39,366 nucleotides of DNA from Gnetum montanum (lineage: Eukaryota > Streptophyta > Gnetopsida > Gnetales > Gnetaceae). The notes below the pieces were generated by a model. The model was given only the letters and a program-made list of their open reading frames with translations, was not told the DNA's origin and did not search any database. The position numbers and the translations under genes are program-made. Positions 23,604 through 33,910 of the stretch are shown here, piece after piece. Within the stretch, counting starts at the first letter, position 1, and each line of letters starts with the position of its first letter. The stretch is taken from assembly GCA_015680685.1 (NCBI GenBank), contig MNCI01024352.1:1053623-1092988 (forward strand). The letters are read 5' to 3'.

Positions 23604-24519
23604 CTAAATTTTAGTAGTCTCTGAATTCTCCTTTGAAGTGCTAGCATCTCCCTTCTCTTGCATTTTATCTTCTACAAATATCACATCTCTGCTGATGACA
23701 ACCTTGCGGGTAGTGGGATCCCACAGGCGATACCCCTTAACTCCATCAGCATACCCTAAGAAGATACATTTCCTGGACTTTGGGTCCAACTTTGATCTTT
23801 CTTGGTCACTATACATCACATACACAGAACTTCCAAATGTATGGAGATGAGAATAAACAGCTGGCTTACCAGTCCACATTTCTATTGGTGTTTTTAGATC
23901 AATCACAGTTGATGGAGACCGATTGATTAAATAGCAGGCCGTATTAACTGCTTCTGCCCAAAAGGACTTGGTTAGATCTGCAGCCTTCAACATTGATCTT
24001 GTTTTTTCCAACAAGGTTCTATTCATCCGTTCTGCCACTCCATTTTGTTGAGGAGTGTGTGCCACTGTGAACTGCCTCTTAATGCCTTCTTGCTGACAAA
24101 ATGCATTAAATTCATCAGTTTTATATTCTCCTCCATTATCTGTCCTTAGACACTTGATCCTTTGTTCGGACTCAAGTTCTACTTGCGCTTTAAAAACTTT
24201 GAAGACTGAAAAGACATCTGCCTTCCTTTTGATTGGATACACCCAACATCTCCTGGAGAAATCATCAATGAAAGATACAAAGTATCTTGCTCCTCCTAGG
24301 GAAGCCACTGGTGCTTGCCAAACATCAGAGTGCAGTAAGTCCAAGATGCCTCTACTCTTAGCAGTTGATGTGCTAAACTTTAATCTGTGTTGCTTACTAG
24401 TAACACAATGCTCACAAAATGGTAAACCTACCGAGTTGAGCCCAGGAAGTAGTCTCTGTTTAGAGAGAATTTGCAATCCTTGTTCTGACATATGACCAAG
24501 CTTTTGATGCCACAACATA
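23604..24519 (-). pseudogene. pol: Copia integrase (with partial GAG-pre-integrase)
   Basis: The domain starts within the GAG-pre-integrase region at HMLWHQKLGHM, retaining the HHCC zinc residues (H, H and then CEHC). The catalytic core follows with the DDE residues: D in LLHSDVW, D in CLRTDNGGEY, and E in PQQNGVAERMNRTLLE. The C-terminal region contains TFGSSVYVM, KCIFLGYADGVKGYRLW and VVISRDVIF. The frame ends at a single TAG (23604-23606), after which the same frame continues open into the RT. Residues upstream of the junction are encoded by inverted-repeat arm sequence and do not belong to the protein. Apart from the nonsense codon and the 5' truncation, this part is well preserved. Confidence 0.93.
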
Positions 24520-24575
24520 TGGCGGAACCTTTGACGCTCCCAAAGGCAGGCAAATCCATGCAAATGCAATGATTT

Positions 24576-24662
24576 TCACACGCCCCATCCAAAACTTGAT
24601 TTCCGTATGACCCATACANTCACACGCCCCATCCAAAACTTGATTTCCGTATGACCCATACA
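24576..24662. repeat. 43-bp exact duplication around N at 24619
   Basis: Bases 24576-24618 and 24620-24662 are the same 43 bases (TCACACGCCCCATCC... to ...GACCCATACA), separated only by an N. This looks like two contig ends that overlap but were not merged, so the duplication is probably artificial. Confidence 0.85.
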
Positions 24663-26404
24663 TGCCCCTTCGGCCTTCAGTTACCATAGTAGCCCTTTCG
24701 TGATTTCCCTGTGTTGTTTATTCATTCTTACTCCCTTGTTTTCTGTTGCCCGTCTCATGCCGATGCCATGAATCTTGATTGCTTGCTTGCCACTTAACAA
24801 TGAAATGAAATTTTTGGTATGATGAGAAGATACTTAAGATTTTAATGCAAAATGCAGACATCGCAAGACCTAAAAAGGCAAGAACAATACGAGGCAAGGC
24901 ATGGCAAGGGACCATTTCAATGTATATGTACAAATTCAGACAAAATTTCATTGGAAATTATGAAATACGCCAATTTAATGCGCTTCTGTACGTGCTCCCG
25001 AATCCAAGGCAAACAGTTGGTCCAAATTTATCTTGCGAATCTCTTGCATATTTTTAACATTGTGAATTACCGCTATAAGATATACAGTGAGATGACTTAC
25101 CTTAAGGTTTTAGTTTTTCAAGTAAGACTTAGGTTCAACCTTTGCAGAGAGTTGATTAAATAGGATGAAATCTCTTCCATTATTTTTTGAGTTTGGTCAA
25201 ATTTTATTACCATTATAAATATGTATTGGCTGAATTATATGTGTCATCCAATATTTTGAGTGTTCTATCTATAATTAACAATTTCAAAAGGAGCTTTCTT
25301 TCTATCATACCATCATTGACCTTTTGTAATAGGAAAATTTACTATTTTAACATCATCAAGCCAATTTGAATTATCCTAGAAATATGAGAATTGTCAAGAA
25401 GATCCCAAGAAAACTACCAAAAACCTGTCACAAAGAGTTTGAAGGAAGGGCTTGTCAATTTTTAAATTGAATTTAGCTTTGAATCTTTCTCATCTTAATA
25501 GCACAAGAGTACTTGTATTGAAGAAAAATCTACATTATGAAGAAATCCTAGCTTTCTTTTGAAGTGGGTATGCCCAAGAAAAGAGCTATTTGTATTGGGT
25601 GTTTATTTTATAGAAGCCTTACTATTGGATGTTGATTATGACTCCTTGATTTGAATAATCTAGTTTTTGTAGTTTTCTCTCACAAAGACCTTTTTGAACA
25701 TGTTTTTGTTTATTTTTTATTGTTCTTTTACTCAACAAGTTTGAAAATGGTGTTTTTTTATTTTTAGATTTTTAAAATTTCAGAATTCTTCTATGTCCCC
25801 TTTTGATACTTTTTCAAAAATGCGTAGGCTTGATGTCTTTTTTTTGCATTTGGAAGTAAAAATGTGATGTGATTTATAAGAAACATCTTATATTGCAGAG
25901 CTTTAATTTTGAGATGAAGTTGAATTTTTCATGAACTTTTTATTTCAATTCTATGGTAAAAGAAAGAAGTACCTTATGGACATTAATTCCCTCCTTTTTT
26001 TTCTTGTGTGCATGGAAGAATGCTCCTTATGTTGTTCCTCAATTTCTTATGGAATATTTATAATTGTTTACCATTTGTGATTCTAGTTATTGGTTTATTA
26101 TGATTTATAAGAAGCCTTTTGTTAGAAGTAAAAACCCAAAAGGGCACATCTTACGTTAATCAAGGGTTGATCTTTTTCCTACCCTTAAGGAGAGGTTTTT
26201 TAGAATTGGTTATAAAGGTGAAAATGAATATTTGCCTAACCAAAACTATTGAGCATTTCCTTTTTCTTTCAATGATATTATTAGTGTTCTAAAACTATGA
26301 TGTAATGCACTTGTGTTTGATTATCTTGGTCATGAGCCCTCACTAAATGTCTTGTTGTTGCTTATTGATCATTTTTTTTATTTTTTATTTTTGGATTTAG
26401 TATA

Positions 26405-26620
26405 AGGTTTTAGCATAGTGGTAAGAGTCTTTGGCTTTGTAACACCAAGTTATAGACTTAATTCCACTAAGAAGTTTAAGTTGGATATTTCATAAAAGAA
26501 ATTCTGAAATTGATTTAGAAATTCCATAAAGAAATTTGAAAGGAACCCCATAGCTCCAAGGGGTCTAAGGGGTCTAATTTCTGTTTCATAATACATTACA
26601 AAATATTTCAGGGAAAAAAA
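26405..26620 (+). repeat. tRNA-derived SINE-like sequence
   Basis: TAGCATAGTGGTAAGAG (26411-26427) resembles a polymerase III A box. About 20 bp further on, AAGTTATAGACTTAATTCC (26447-26465) resembles a degenerate B box (GGTTCGAxxCC), spaced as in tRNA genes and SINE heads. The intervening TTTGGCTTTGTAACACC would be an anticodon-arm relic with TGT. A body of about 150 bp follows, including a doubled AAGGGGTCT. No target duplication was found and there is no second copy here, so the call is tentative. Confidence 0.4.
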
Positions 26621-26652
26621 TAAAAAAAAAAAACAAACTCAAGCTTCATAAT

Positions 26653-26799
26653 ATATCTTTTTAAGCTATAATGATTATTGGGTACATGAGGTAATCGTNT
26701 TCTAAGCATTTTGGGAGAAAATAAGAAAACAAAAACAAAATGTGTAGGGTAAGATATCTTTTTAAGCTATAATGATTATTGGGTACATGAGGTAATCGT
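26653..26799. repeat. 46-bp duplication beside N at 26699
   Basis: Bases 26653-26698 and 26754-26799 are the same 46 bases (ATATCTTTTTAAGC... to ...GGTAATCGT). The first copy ends exactly at the N. The 54 bases between may belong to a misplaced contig end, so this is probably an assembly artefact. Confidence 0.75.
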
Positions 26800-27016
26800 G
26801 GTACATTAGTGCACTAAAACAATCAACATTGTGGAACCTATTTGTATACTCTTATCATTATCATGTTAGCCTTGTCCAAACAAAATGGAGTAGCTACCAC
26901 CTTAAGTTCTTTTTTTTGCCATTAGCCTCTATGAAAAGTTAATCTTTATTTATTTATGGTTTCTTTAAATCATCTTCAAGTGGTTTTTTTTTTCTTGTCT
27001 TCTTTGCTCTTCCGGT

Positions 27017-27066
27017 GACTTTCCTAGACCAGTCATATAGCGACTTTCCTAGACCAGTCATATAGC
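27017..27066. repeat. Two-copy tandem repeat, 25 bp
   Basis: The unit GACTTTCCTAGACCAGTCAT plus ATAGC occurs at 27017-27041 and 27042-27066 without differences. It is non-coding. Confidence 0.9.
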
Positions 27067-27404
27067 CACCTTTAGCTTATTGTTTGATCTTCTTTGCTCA
27101 TATTGGAATTCATTTAAGGTGCTATGCATAGTAGCTTATTTGCTTATTTGAAGTCGAGGTCACTCCTAGTCTTCTTATAATGTTTAATGTAGTTTATCTC
27201 TTCTGTAACATTCAATATTTATGAGAGCATTAGTATTTTAGCTGATTTATTGGTCACGCTGATTTATTAATAATGCCTCTTTTGTACCGCTGATTGCTGT
27301 CTGATTTGTATACTGCAGAAATATATTCAAGTCTCAAAATTTCAAATTCAAACAGTTGCAGATATGTTTTGCAGTGTGCCTTTTTACTTTTTAGCTATGC
27401 CCCT

Positions 27405-28523
27405 GAGATTCGCGATTCCAGATAAATTTTCACGAACTGTTCGCGTTGTACATATACATTGAAATGGTCGCCTTGCCTTACTGCCTTGTTCTCAATGTCT
27501 GCAGTGTGCATTAAAAATCATACGTGTATTCTCCTGCTCTGAATCTTCCCAGAAACGTCATGGCCAGCAAGCAATCAAGATTCATGGCATCGGCATGACA
27601 CAGACCACAGAAAACAGGGAGGACGAATGAATAAACAAACACAGGGAAATCACAAAAGGGCTACTTTGGTAACCGAAGGCCTGAAGGGGCAAGTTTGGGT
27701 CATACGGAAATCAAGTTTGGAACGGGACATGCGAGGTAAACATTGCATTTGCATGGATTGGCCTTTGCAAGGGTCAAAGGTTCCGCCACGACTCACGCAT
27801 TCACGCGTGTTTATTGGTCATTGCTGGTTCTTGCTCTTTTTCTCATATGTCTGCTGAAAAAAGAAAAAACAAAACAGCGTCATGGGTCATGGGTCATGAA
27901 CACGATGATGGATGGATGCTTGTTTAAATTTTTTTAAAAATCTGTTTGCTTATGGGGCAATGAAGCCACCAGTACATGGCCAATGGCCATATGCAAGCTC
28001 ATGGCGCTCTGTTTTTACTTTCCCCTTCATCATGATTAGGTAAGGTGAGTTACTCGGCTGTGCCTAGCTTAGTGAAGTTGTGTCTTCTTATAATGTGGTT
28101 GTCTTCAACATGGCCCTATGGCACTACTCACATCTTCATTGAACAAAAGTATTACTAGACTTGATTTGTTATAAATTTGGTTGAGGCTTGAGTTTTAATT
28201 TCATTTTTAAAAAGATTGGATTGAGTAACAAAACTGTCATTTTGGTTGGTGCAAAAATTATATGTTTAGGCAGATTATGGCTCTTGAGTAAGGAAATGGA
28301 TTCCAGGCCCTCCATACCTTTGCAAATTTTCTTGTTTCAGTGTAATGGTGATATTGCAATCTTTTGCAAAATTTTTAAGCATTAACAATATTTTGGATTT
28401 ACATTGTACTTGTTCTATATTCTATAATGTTTTTTATGATATATGAGACTTAATTAGAAAAAACTAACCCCCCGCACTTTTTCTTGAGGCACATGTACCC
28501 AAACACGTTCAGAATCACAAATC
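27405..28523 (-). repeat. Right arm of large inverted repeat
   Basis: This is the uninterrupted arm, 1.1 kb, matching the left arm in reverse complement. Its outer end CGTTCAGAATCACAAATC (28506-28523) mirrors 20577-20594, and its inner end is GAGATTCGC (27405-27413). It carries about 100 extra bases (roughly 28370-28470) relative to the left arm, and also the segment GTGGCGGAACC-type sequence that the left copy at 21287 lacks. Short frames across it are not conserved between arms, so I do not call a gene. Scattered differences indicate that the duplication is not recent. Confidence 0.85.
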
Positions 28524-28816
28524 ATCGATGTAGCTTTTTAGCAAACAAGTCTGACCACATAGCTTTCATGAAAGTTAACTGATAGAAGAAATGACTGAAA
28601 TAGTATGGATCACATTTGCCTATTGTAATAATGCTGGTTAAAGATTTCAAATTGTGAGGAAATTAAGAGATAAACATCATGAGCAGTTGGCACGCGAAAG
28701 TTCTGATTTGACTTACAAAAGCCCTTTCGAAATGGTGGGATAGAAGAAAATAAAATGGGCTTTTGATCATCATGATCAACGTTTTATTCCATCAAAACCC
28801 GTGTGTCACCCGTGGA

Positions 28817-28863
28817 ACCGGGATAGCTCAGCTGATGGAGCAGAAGACTGAAAATCCTGCGTG
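28817..28863 (+). pseudogene. trnF-GAA: 5' part of a plastid-type tRNA-Phe(GAA) gene
   Basis: The sequence GGGATAGCTCAGCTGATGGA followed by GCAGAAGACTGAAAATCCTGC matches the acceptor strand, D arm and anticodon arm of plastid trnF. It has the GAA anticodon in ACTGAAAATCC. The nuclear tRNA-Phe instead reads ACTGAAGATCT, so a plastid origin is likely. After the anticodon arm the match stops: no variable loop, T arm or 3' acceptor strand follows. It is therefore a non-functional fragment of plastid DNA in the nucleus, or a relic of a tRNA-derived repeat. Confidence 0.65.
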
Positions 28864-28982
28864 CAATAATCTTGATTTCGGAGATCTGAAATATCATTAA
28901 AACTGTGATGAGCAGAGCTGCTTTTAAGTTGCGGACTGGTGGATGAGCAGCACTTAATTAGGTGAAGTTGCTCAGGCAGCAC

Positions 28983-29049
28983 TTCAGTTCTTCACGTTAT
29001 CACGACATTAGAATGAGTATGCAATTCAGTTCCTCACGTTATCATGACA
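28983..29049. repeat. Imperfect direct repeat, period 42 bp
   Basis: TTCAGTTCTTCACGTTATCA (28983) recurs as TTCAGTTCCTCACGTTATCA (29025), each followed by YGACA. The copies differ at two positions. It lies in a short frame (28962-29246) that I do not consider a gene. Confidence 0.8.
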
Positions 29050-29249
29050 AACAGAAGAGCGGCTTCATGGAATTGAAATTTAGGTACGTTGCGTTTCGTT
29101 TACGGCTAAAAGTATGGAAGCAAATTGAATTTATTCTTGCAGCATGCATATTTTACTTATTTTTATTTCTTTTTCTTATTCTTCGGAAAAAAACTCAAGG
29201 AGTGACTCTAAAAACCCGGAGTCAAGATCAAATTAATAGAAAATGATTT

Positions 29250-32200
29250 TGTAAAAATTTTATTAATTTTTAATAGATATTTTCCACTTTAAATATAGAC
29301 AATGATTTCAATGACATGAAGCCATATGAGGAGTAGCATGTAACCTACAAATAATATAAAGCTCCTACTTATTATCTATAAAATCTTATAAATAAATAAT
29401 AAAAATGCTAGGAAACCTAAAAATTTGACATAACATTAATATAATTAAACTATTAAATCATAACATAGACATTTAACAAAAGTACCACAACATGACACAA
29501 AAAAATTTCATATTGGAAGCATTAATAATTAAACAAAAATAATTATAAGGAAATAGAATAAATGCAACCACAAAAAAGTAGATGCCAAAAAACAATTTGC
29601 ATAATTGAAAAGTACATGAGGAGATGATCTCAATGATACTTATTTTACCTTAATTGAACTTCTAGAAACAAAGTTATTCCTATTTAAAGTTTATTAAAAT
29701 AAGTAATAAAAATAACATTAAAATAATAATATGTAATAAAATAATATTATTTTCCTTCAAACGTATAGAACACGCCGAAATGAAAAATGATCCTAGAGAC
29801 ATCTTGAAAAAGATGACAAAGACAAAAATTTCATACGTATTATATTTTATAATTTATTACAAAAATAGGTACATGGCTCACATATCTAAAAATTGTAGAA
29901 GTCTTTTATTTGACAAAAATACAAAATATAAAAAAATTATGAGGCAAATCCCAAAGGTCTATCCTTGATAAAAATGCCCCTCTTCTACCATTTCTATAGC
30001 TCACATGGCCTCTAAGCATTAAAATGCAAGAGGAATTAAAATCCCTAAGTAAGAAAGGTTATTTTATTTTCCTATCCATGGAGCATATAAGGTTATGGGC
30101 CAAAAGTCTAAGGATATGGGCTAAGTAGAATTTTTAATTAAATATTTAAAAATAGTCCAACATCCAAAAATGCTACAAAGGTTTCAAAATATTGAATATT
30201 TTATGTTTAGTCTAAGAATCTTCAAAGAATAAGTCTTGGTTAACCCTCACTGCCAAAAATATGTTAATAAGTTTTGGAATAACCTTACTACTAACATCAT
30301 ATTATTCTAGTGACCTAAGGGAGTCCCTAATAGTTGGGTTTTAGCAATAGCCTCATTACTAACATTCTATCATGGCACATACCTCAAAAGACCATGTCTT
30401 GATTACACCTCACTCCATACCATTAGACTCAAATGTTGAGTGTTATGGTCTTGGCTAGATCCTCAATCCTACATAAACAAGGTTTATTCTAACCGTTGTT
30501 CCTATGGGGTATGGCCCACTAAGGAACACTTTACTACTGCATGCAAATGGGGGCATCTCAAAGATTTGCAAGCCCTACTATCAATTGAGCAAATTAGGTT
30601 AGAATTTATATTATTTTATCTTATTTCCTTTCATATTTACACTTCTATATGAGATTTTCAAAATAGCCAAAATTTTAGAAATTTCCCCTAAAATCCCATC
30701 TCATACCAAAGACTAATATGAAATGATCATAAAATACTTGAAAAAAATGAGTTGGCAAGGTTTCCAAATATTCTAGAAATTTACCAAAAGGATAGAAAAT
30801 TATTTGGTCAAAGTTTTATTACAAATTGCCAAATAAACTAAGGCCAAAATAACAAAGCTTAGCTTAATAAAAAAGTAATAGTAAAGAGTCAAACAACAAA
30901 GAAGAGCAATACACAATGCAGAACACAGTAAGGCATCCTCAAGAAAAAAAATAAATAAGCCTTCTTATAGAGTTGCTCAAGCCTTTCAAAATCTTCTTAT
31001 TAGCTTCTTTTCCATCCCAACATGGTCATAACCTTTTGTCTTCCTATTCTTATCTCATGTTCTTTTCCCACATGCAAACATGTCACGATGAACCGAGGAT
31101 CAAATTTGAACATCTTAGACACATTGGTAAAATCATATTCTAAGTAGAACATCATCCTACAATACTTCGTTAACAAAGCTATTTTATGTGATATTTAATT
31201 GTACTTAAAAATTAGGTTAAATTTCTAGTTTGAAGATGAAAAGTTGCAAGTAGTATGACCTATATAGAGGAGGATCCTAAATGCTCCATGAATTAAGTGG
31301 TATATCATCATATGTGCATAATAAAAATTAAAATATACATTATCAAGTATTCATAATCTAAAAGGGAATATGAATAATTTAATATTTATAAAGGTATTAT
31401 GACTAACAAAGAAAAGCTTAAAGATAACTGGATTGCATCATTCAATTATAAAATAGATACAAAATCTATGACTAAGCATCAATGACAATAGGAAACAAAT
31501 GATACAAAACTTTAACAAAATATTTTAACAAGTAGGTTGTATTTACTTAAGTAAGGCAATAATGTAATCCTATTAATTAGTTCATGAAATAAAAAATAAC
31601 TTATTAAAATACATCCAATAGTATTAAATGAAATAATTAAAACCATGCATTGAATTGAGTAAACCTATGTAAAATTTTAGGTTGTGATGAATAAATACTA
31701 AAAAATTTCAAATAAATAATACTACAGTTTAAAATGGTTAATAACATATGGTTATTTTAATGGGAAAATAATGTGTAATTTGTTGGTCAGTGCTTATGAC
31801 TTATGTCCTAAAATTATAATACAAATGATAATTATATTTTTGAAAACACAAATAATTATAAGGTCAATGTGATAAGTAGCATGGATATTAATCTTCTATG
31901 CATCATCCTTAAGAATGACATAATGTCATGGTAAATTACGATGTTGTTGGATCCAAAAAGAAAGTATATTAAAAATAAGAAAAATTCAAAGTACAACAAT
32001 AGATAAACATTGAAGAAAAGTGAAACTTTAGAACAACATTAAAAGATGGCCTGATAATTTTGGTATGCCTTTTCAAGTTTTCAATGTTACAACTGATCTC
32101 ATACAACCTCTTCATCTGGAGTATGAAAAGGATCAAACCTTGTCCTCTTTTGAAAGTGATCCCTTAAGTTTTTTACTTCCTATGAAAAAATTTATATAAT

Positions 32201-32670
32201 AAAATAAAAATAAAAGAATTCATAGGGATTCATTTAGGAATACAATTGAAGTATGAGCTATTTAATTATGCCACCTTGAATTAATAGAGGAAGAAAATTA
32301 ACTAGAGAATTATCACAACATAAAAATTTGCATAAATTTAATTATTTAATTTAATGCATTTGATTATTTTTTAGATGCATTTTAATGAATTAGCTTATTG
32401 TTATTATTGTTATTGATGTTGTTGTTAGTTTCTTACATAAGTGAATGCAATATGCTTGCTAGGATATTTTGTTAAAGTTTTGTATCCTTTATTTTAGTAC
32501 AATTGGAGCTTAGTCATAGATCTTTTCAATATGTTATTATTAAATGTTAAAATCTAATTACCCCAGGAACTTTTTCTTTTTATTAGTTATTATTTCTTTA
32601 CAAGTATTTGGCTATGCATATTTTATTCTTTATGCACATTCAATCTTTATTATTCATGTTCAATTATTGA
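29250..32670. other. AT-rich intergenic sequence, no gene seen
   Basis: There are no recognisable proteins, RNA genes or element boundaries over 3.4 kb. The composition is strongly A/T, with frequent stops in all frames. It is probably degraded repeat sequence. Confidence 0.5.
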
Positions 32671-33789
32671 TGTAGGGACACTTCTTTCAATCCTCTTATT
32701 CTTCCCTACATGTGTATTTTGTAGGTTTTAGGCTTGAAAAAGATGTCTTGGAGATCTAGAAGACATCTTGGTTGAGACTTGGGATTGACAAGAGACATCT
32801 AGAGGTGAGAGAAGATGTTTTACTATTTTTTCTAGCATCTCAATCTAGAAGAAGATGTCTCTAGGAAGACGTCTCAACAAGCCAAAAGGCATCTTGGACA
32901 AGACATCTCCCCTGAGTGCAAGATGTCTTGGGCAAGAAGTCATACCTATATAAGAGACATCTTGACCCTAGAGAAGACATCTTGCAAAAATAGTAGATGT
33001 GTTCCCCAAGAGCTGGGTTTTTAGTAGAGACATCTTAACAAGGTCACAAATGACCCATACGACCAAGGAAACTTTCAAAAATGCTCATCCTAATTTGGGA
33101 AACAACCTAAACATGATGAAAAAGGATGGAAACAACTAAGAAGAAGGTGAGAAGACTTAGAAAACATCTAAAGAGCCTCAAATTGAGTTGAGGAAAGGTT
33201 TCTAAGTTTCTTGTCTTTCGGTTTGTCATAAATTTTGTTTTATTCACCTTTGTTGGGACCATGAGTGAGAAGAGAGCTTTTGAGTATAGAGAGTTGATCA
33301 AAAGAGAGTGGGTGATCACATTGGGTGAGTGCAATCGATGATTGTAGCTCCAAAATCAACTTCTGATGTGTTGGTCTATGTTCAATTTTTGTATCTTACT
33401 TATGAGTTAAGATCTTAGTTCTAGGTTGTGGAAGAGATTCTCTATTGGTTGTGTCTTGCATTAAGAACAACCATTGTATGGTTGTAGAGACTCATACTCT
33501 GCAATATCATTTGAGTGTGATAGGTTTTAGATGTTTATGGGTTTGATAACCCTATTGTAATTTTCTAATAAATTAATTGAAGATAGCTAGTTTTCTTGTT
33601 TTCTATCAAGAAGTTTATTCTTTGCCTAATATCTGGATTTAGTATTTGAGGATGATTTTTGTGAAGTTAACCTGATCTAGTAATGCATATTTATACTTTA
33701 TTATGCACATTTAGTGATGCATCTTTTATTTTTATTATGCATATGTGATTATATAATACTCTGTTCATGAAGCAATTTTGCACCCTACA
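32671..33789 (+). repeat. LTR-like block with TGTAGGG/CCCTACA ends
   Basis: The block starts TGTAGGGACAC (32671) and ends GCACCCTACA (33789), 7-bp inverted ends of the kind common in plant LTRs. It contains a motif array (32741-33036), a TATA-like CTATATAAG (about 32947) and a distal AATAAA-like TAATAAATT (about 33567). The flanks (ATTGA left, CCTAC right) do not match, and no second copy or primer site is present. It may be one LTR of a truncated element or a solo LTR, or the end match may be chance. Confidence 0.4.
32741..33036. promoter_or_regulatory. Array of GACATC/GATGTC motifs
   Basis: Within 300 bp there are nine exact copies of GACATC or its complement GATGTC, mostly as AGACATCTT or AGATGTCTT, plus four one-base variants (GATGTT, GACGTC, GGCATC, GATGTG). 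The motif appears in both orientations, with irregular spacing of roughly 15-40 bp, and surrounds a TATA-like CTATATAAG. It resembles a transcription-factor binding array. Its function is not known. Confidence 0.6.
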
Positions 33790-33910
33790 CCTACCCAAAA
33801 CATATCCCTTGTTACTTTTTATCATTAAACTAGAATCAGGAGTTCATTTTTAATAATAATAAAATATTGCATAAATAATCTTTGTTAAGTAAGTACCTTA
33901 GGAGGATGTC

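Larger units (their letters stand above)
21432..24519 (-). mobile_element. 5'-truncated Ty1/Copia element (Tork/TNT1-like)
   Basis: On the minus strand the order is: part of the GAG-pre-integrase domain, integrase, reverse transcriptase, RNase H, polypurine tract, 3' LTR. This is the Copia order (integrase before RT). Gag, protease and the 5' LTR are missing: at about 24519 the coding sequence changes abruptly into inverted-repeat arm sequence. About 150 bp of arm sequence is present on both sides of the element (21287-21430 and 24535-24685). A clean insertion would give only a 5-bp duplication, so rearrangement or misassembly has occurred here. The N at 24619 lies close by. RT wording such as ILGMQLHRDKNNKKLWLSQ suggests the Tork/TNT1 lineage. 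Confidence 0.9.
20577..25043 (+). repeat. Left arm of large inverted repeat (interrupted)
   Basis: Reading inward from GATTTGTGATTCTGAACG (20577), this arm matches the reverse complement of 27405-28523. Shared blocks include GATTGCAATATCACCATTA (20631), TTTGTTACTCAATCCAAT (20777), GAAGACACAACTT (20947), AAGCATCCATCC (21128), ATGCAAATGCAAT (21309), CAAAACTTGATTTCCGTATG (21343) and CCATTTCAATGTATATGTAC (24912). The inner match ends at GCGAATCTC (25035-25043). A Copia fragment occupies 21432-24519. The arm sequence shows no coding capacity. It may be the long terminal inverted repeat of a DNA transposon or foldback element, or one of two repeat copies in opposite orientation. Confidence 0.85.
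25044..27404. other. Loop between the inverted-repeat arms
   Basis: This 2.4-kb stretch is AT-rich. Translation of 25380-26350 gives only short frames with many stops and no recognisable domain. It contains the SINE-like head at 26405-26470, a gap-associated duplication at 26653-26799, and a 25-bp tandem repeat at 27017-27066. If the inverted repeat is a transposon, this would be its interior, but no transposase was seen. Confidence 0.5.

Noticed and set aside
24520-24687. Coding frame through the inverted-repeat arm (MVTEGRRGMYGSYGNQ type), also at 21158-21394
   Set aside because: The frame is not conserved between the arms (the right-arm version diverges and shifts), there is no domain, and one copy spans an N; arm sequence looks non-coding.
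20577-28523. CRISPR-like or satellite array
   Set aside because: There is one pair of long inverted arms, with no spaced short repeats; the context is clearly a plant nuclear genome.
20577-28523. Target-site duplication around the inverted repeat
   Set aside because: Flanks TCGAGGGAG (left) and ATCGATGTA (right) share only ATCGA-like bases and do not form a convincing direct repeat.
29780-29968. Short open frame in AT-rich DNA
   Set aside because: Lys/Ile/Tyr-rich composition reflects base content, with no motif or neighbouring gene signals.
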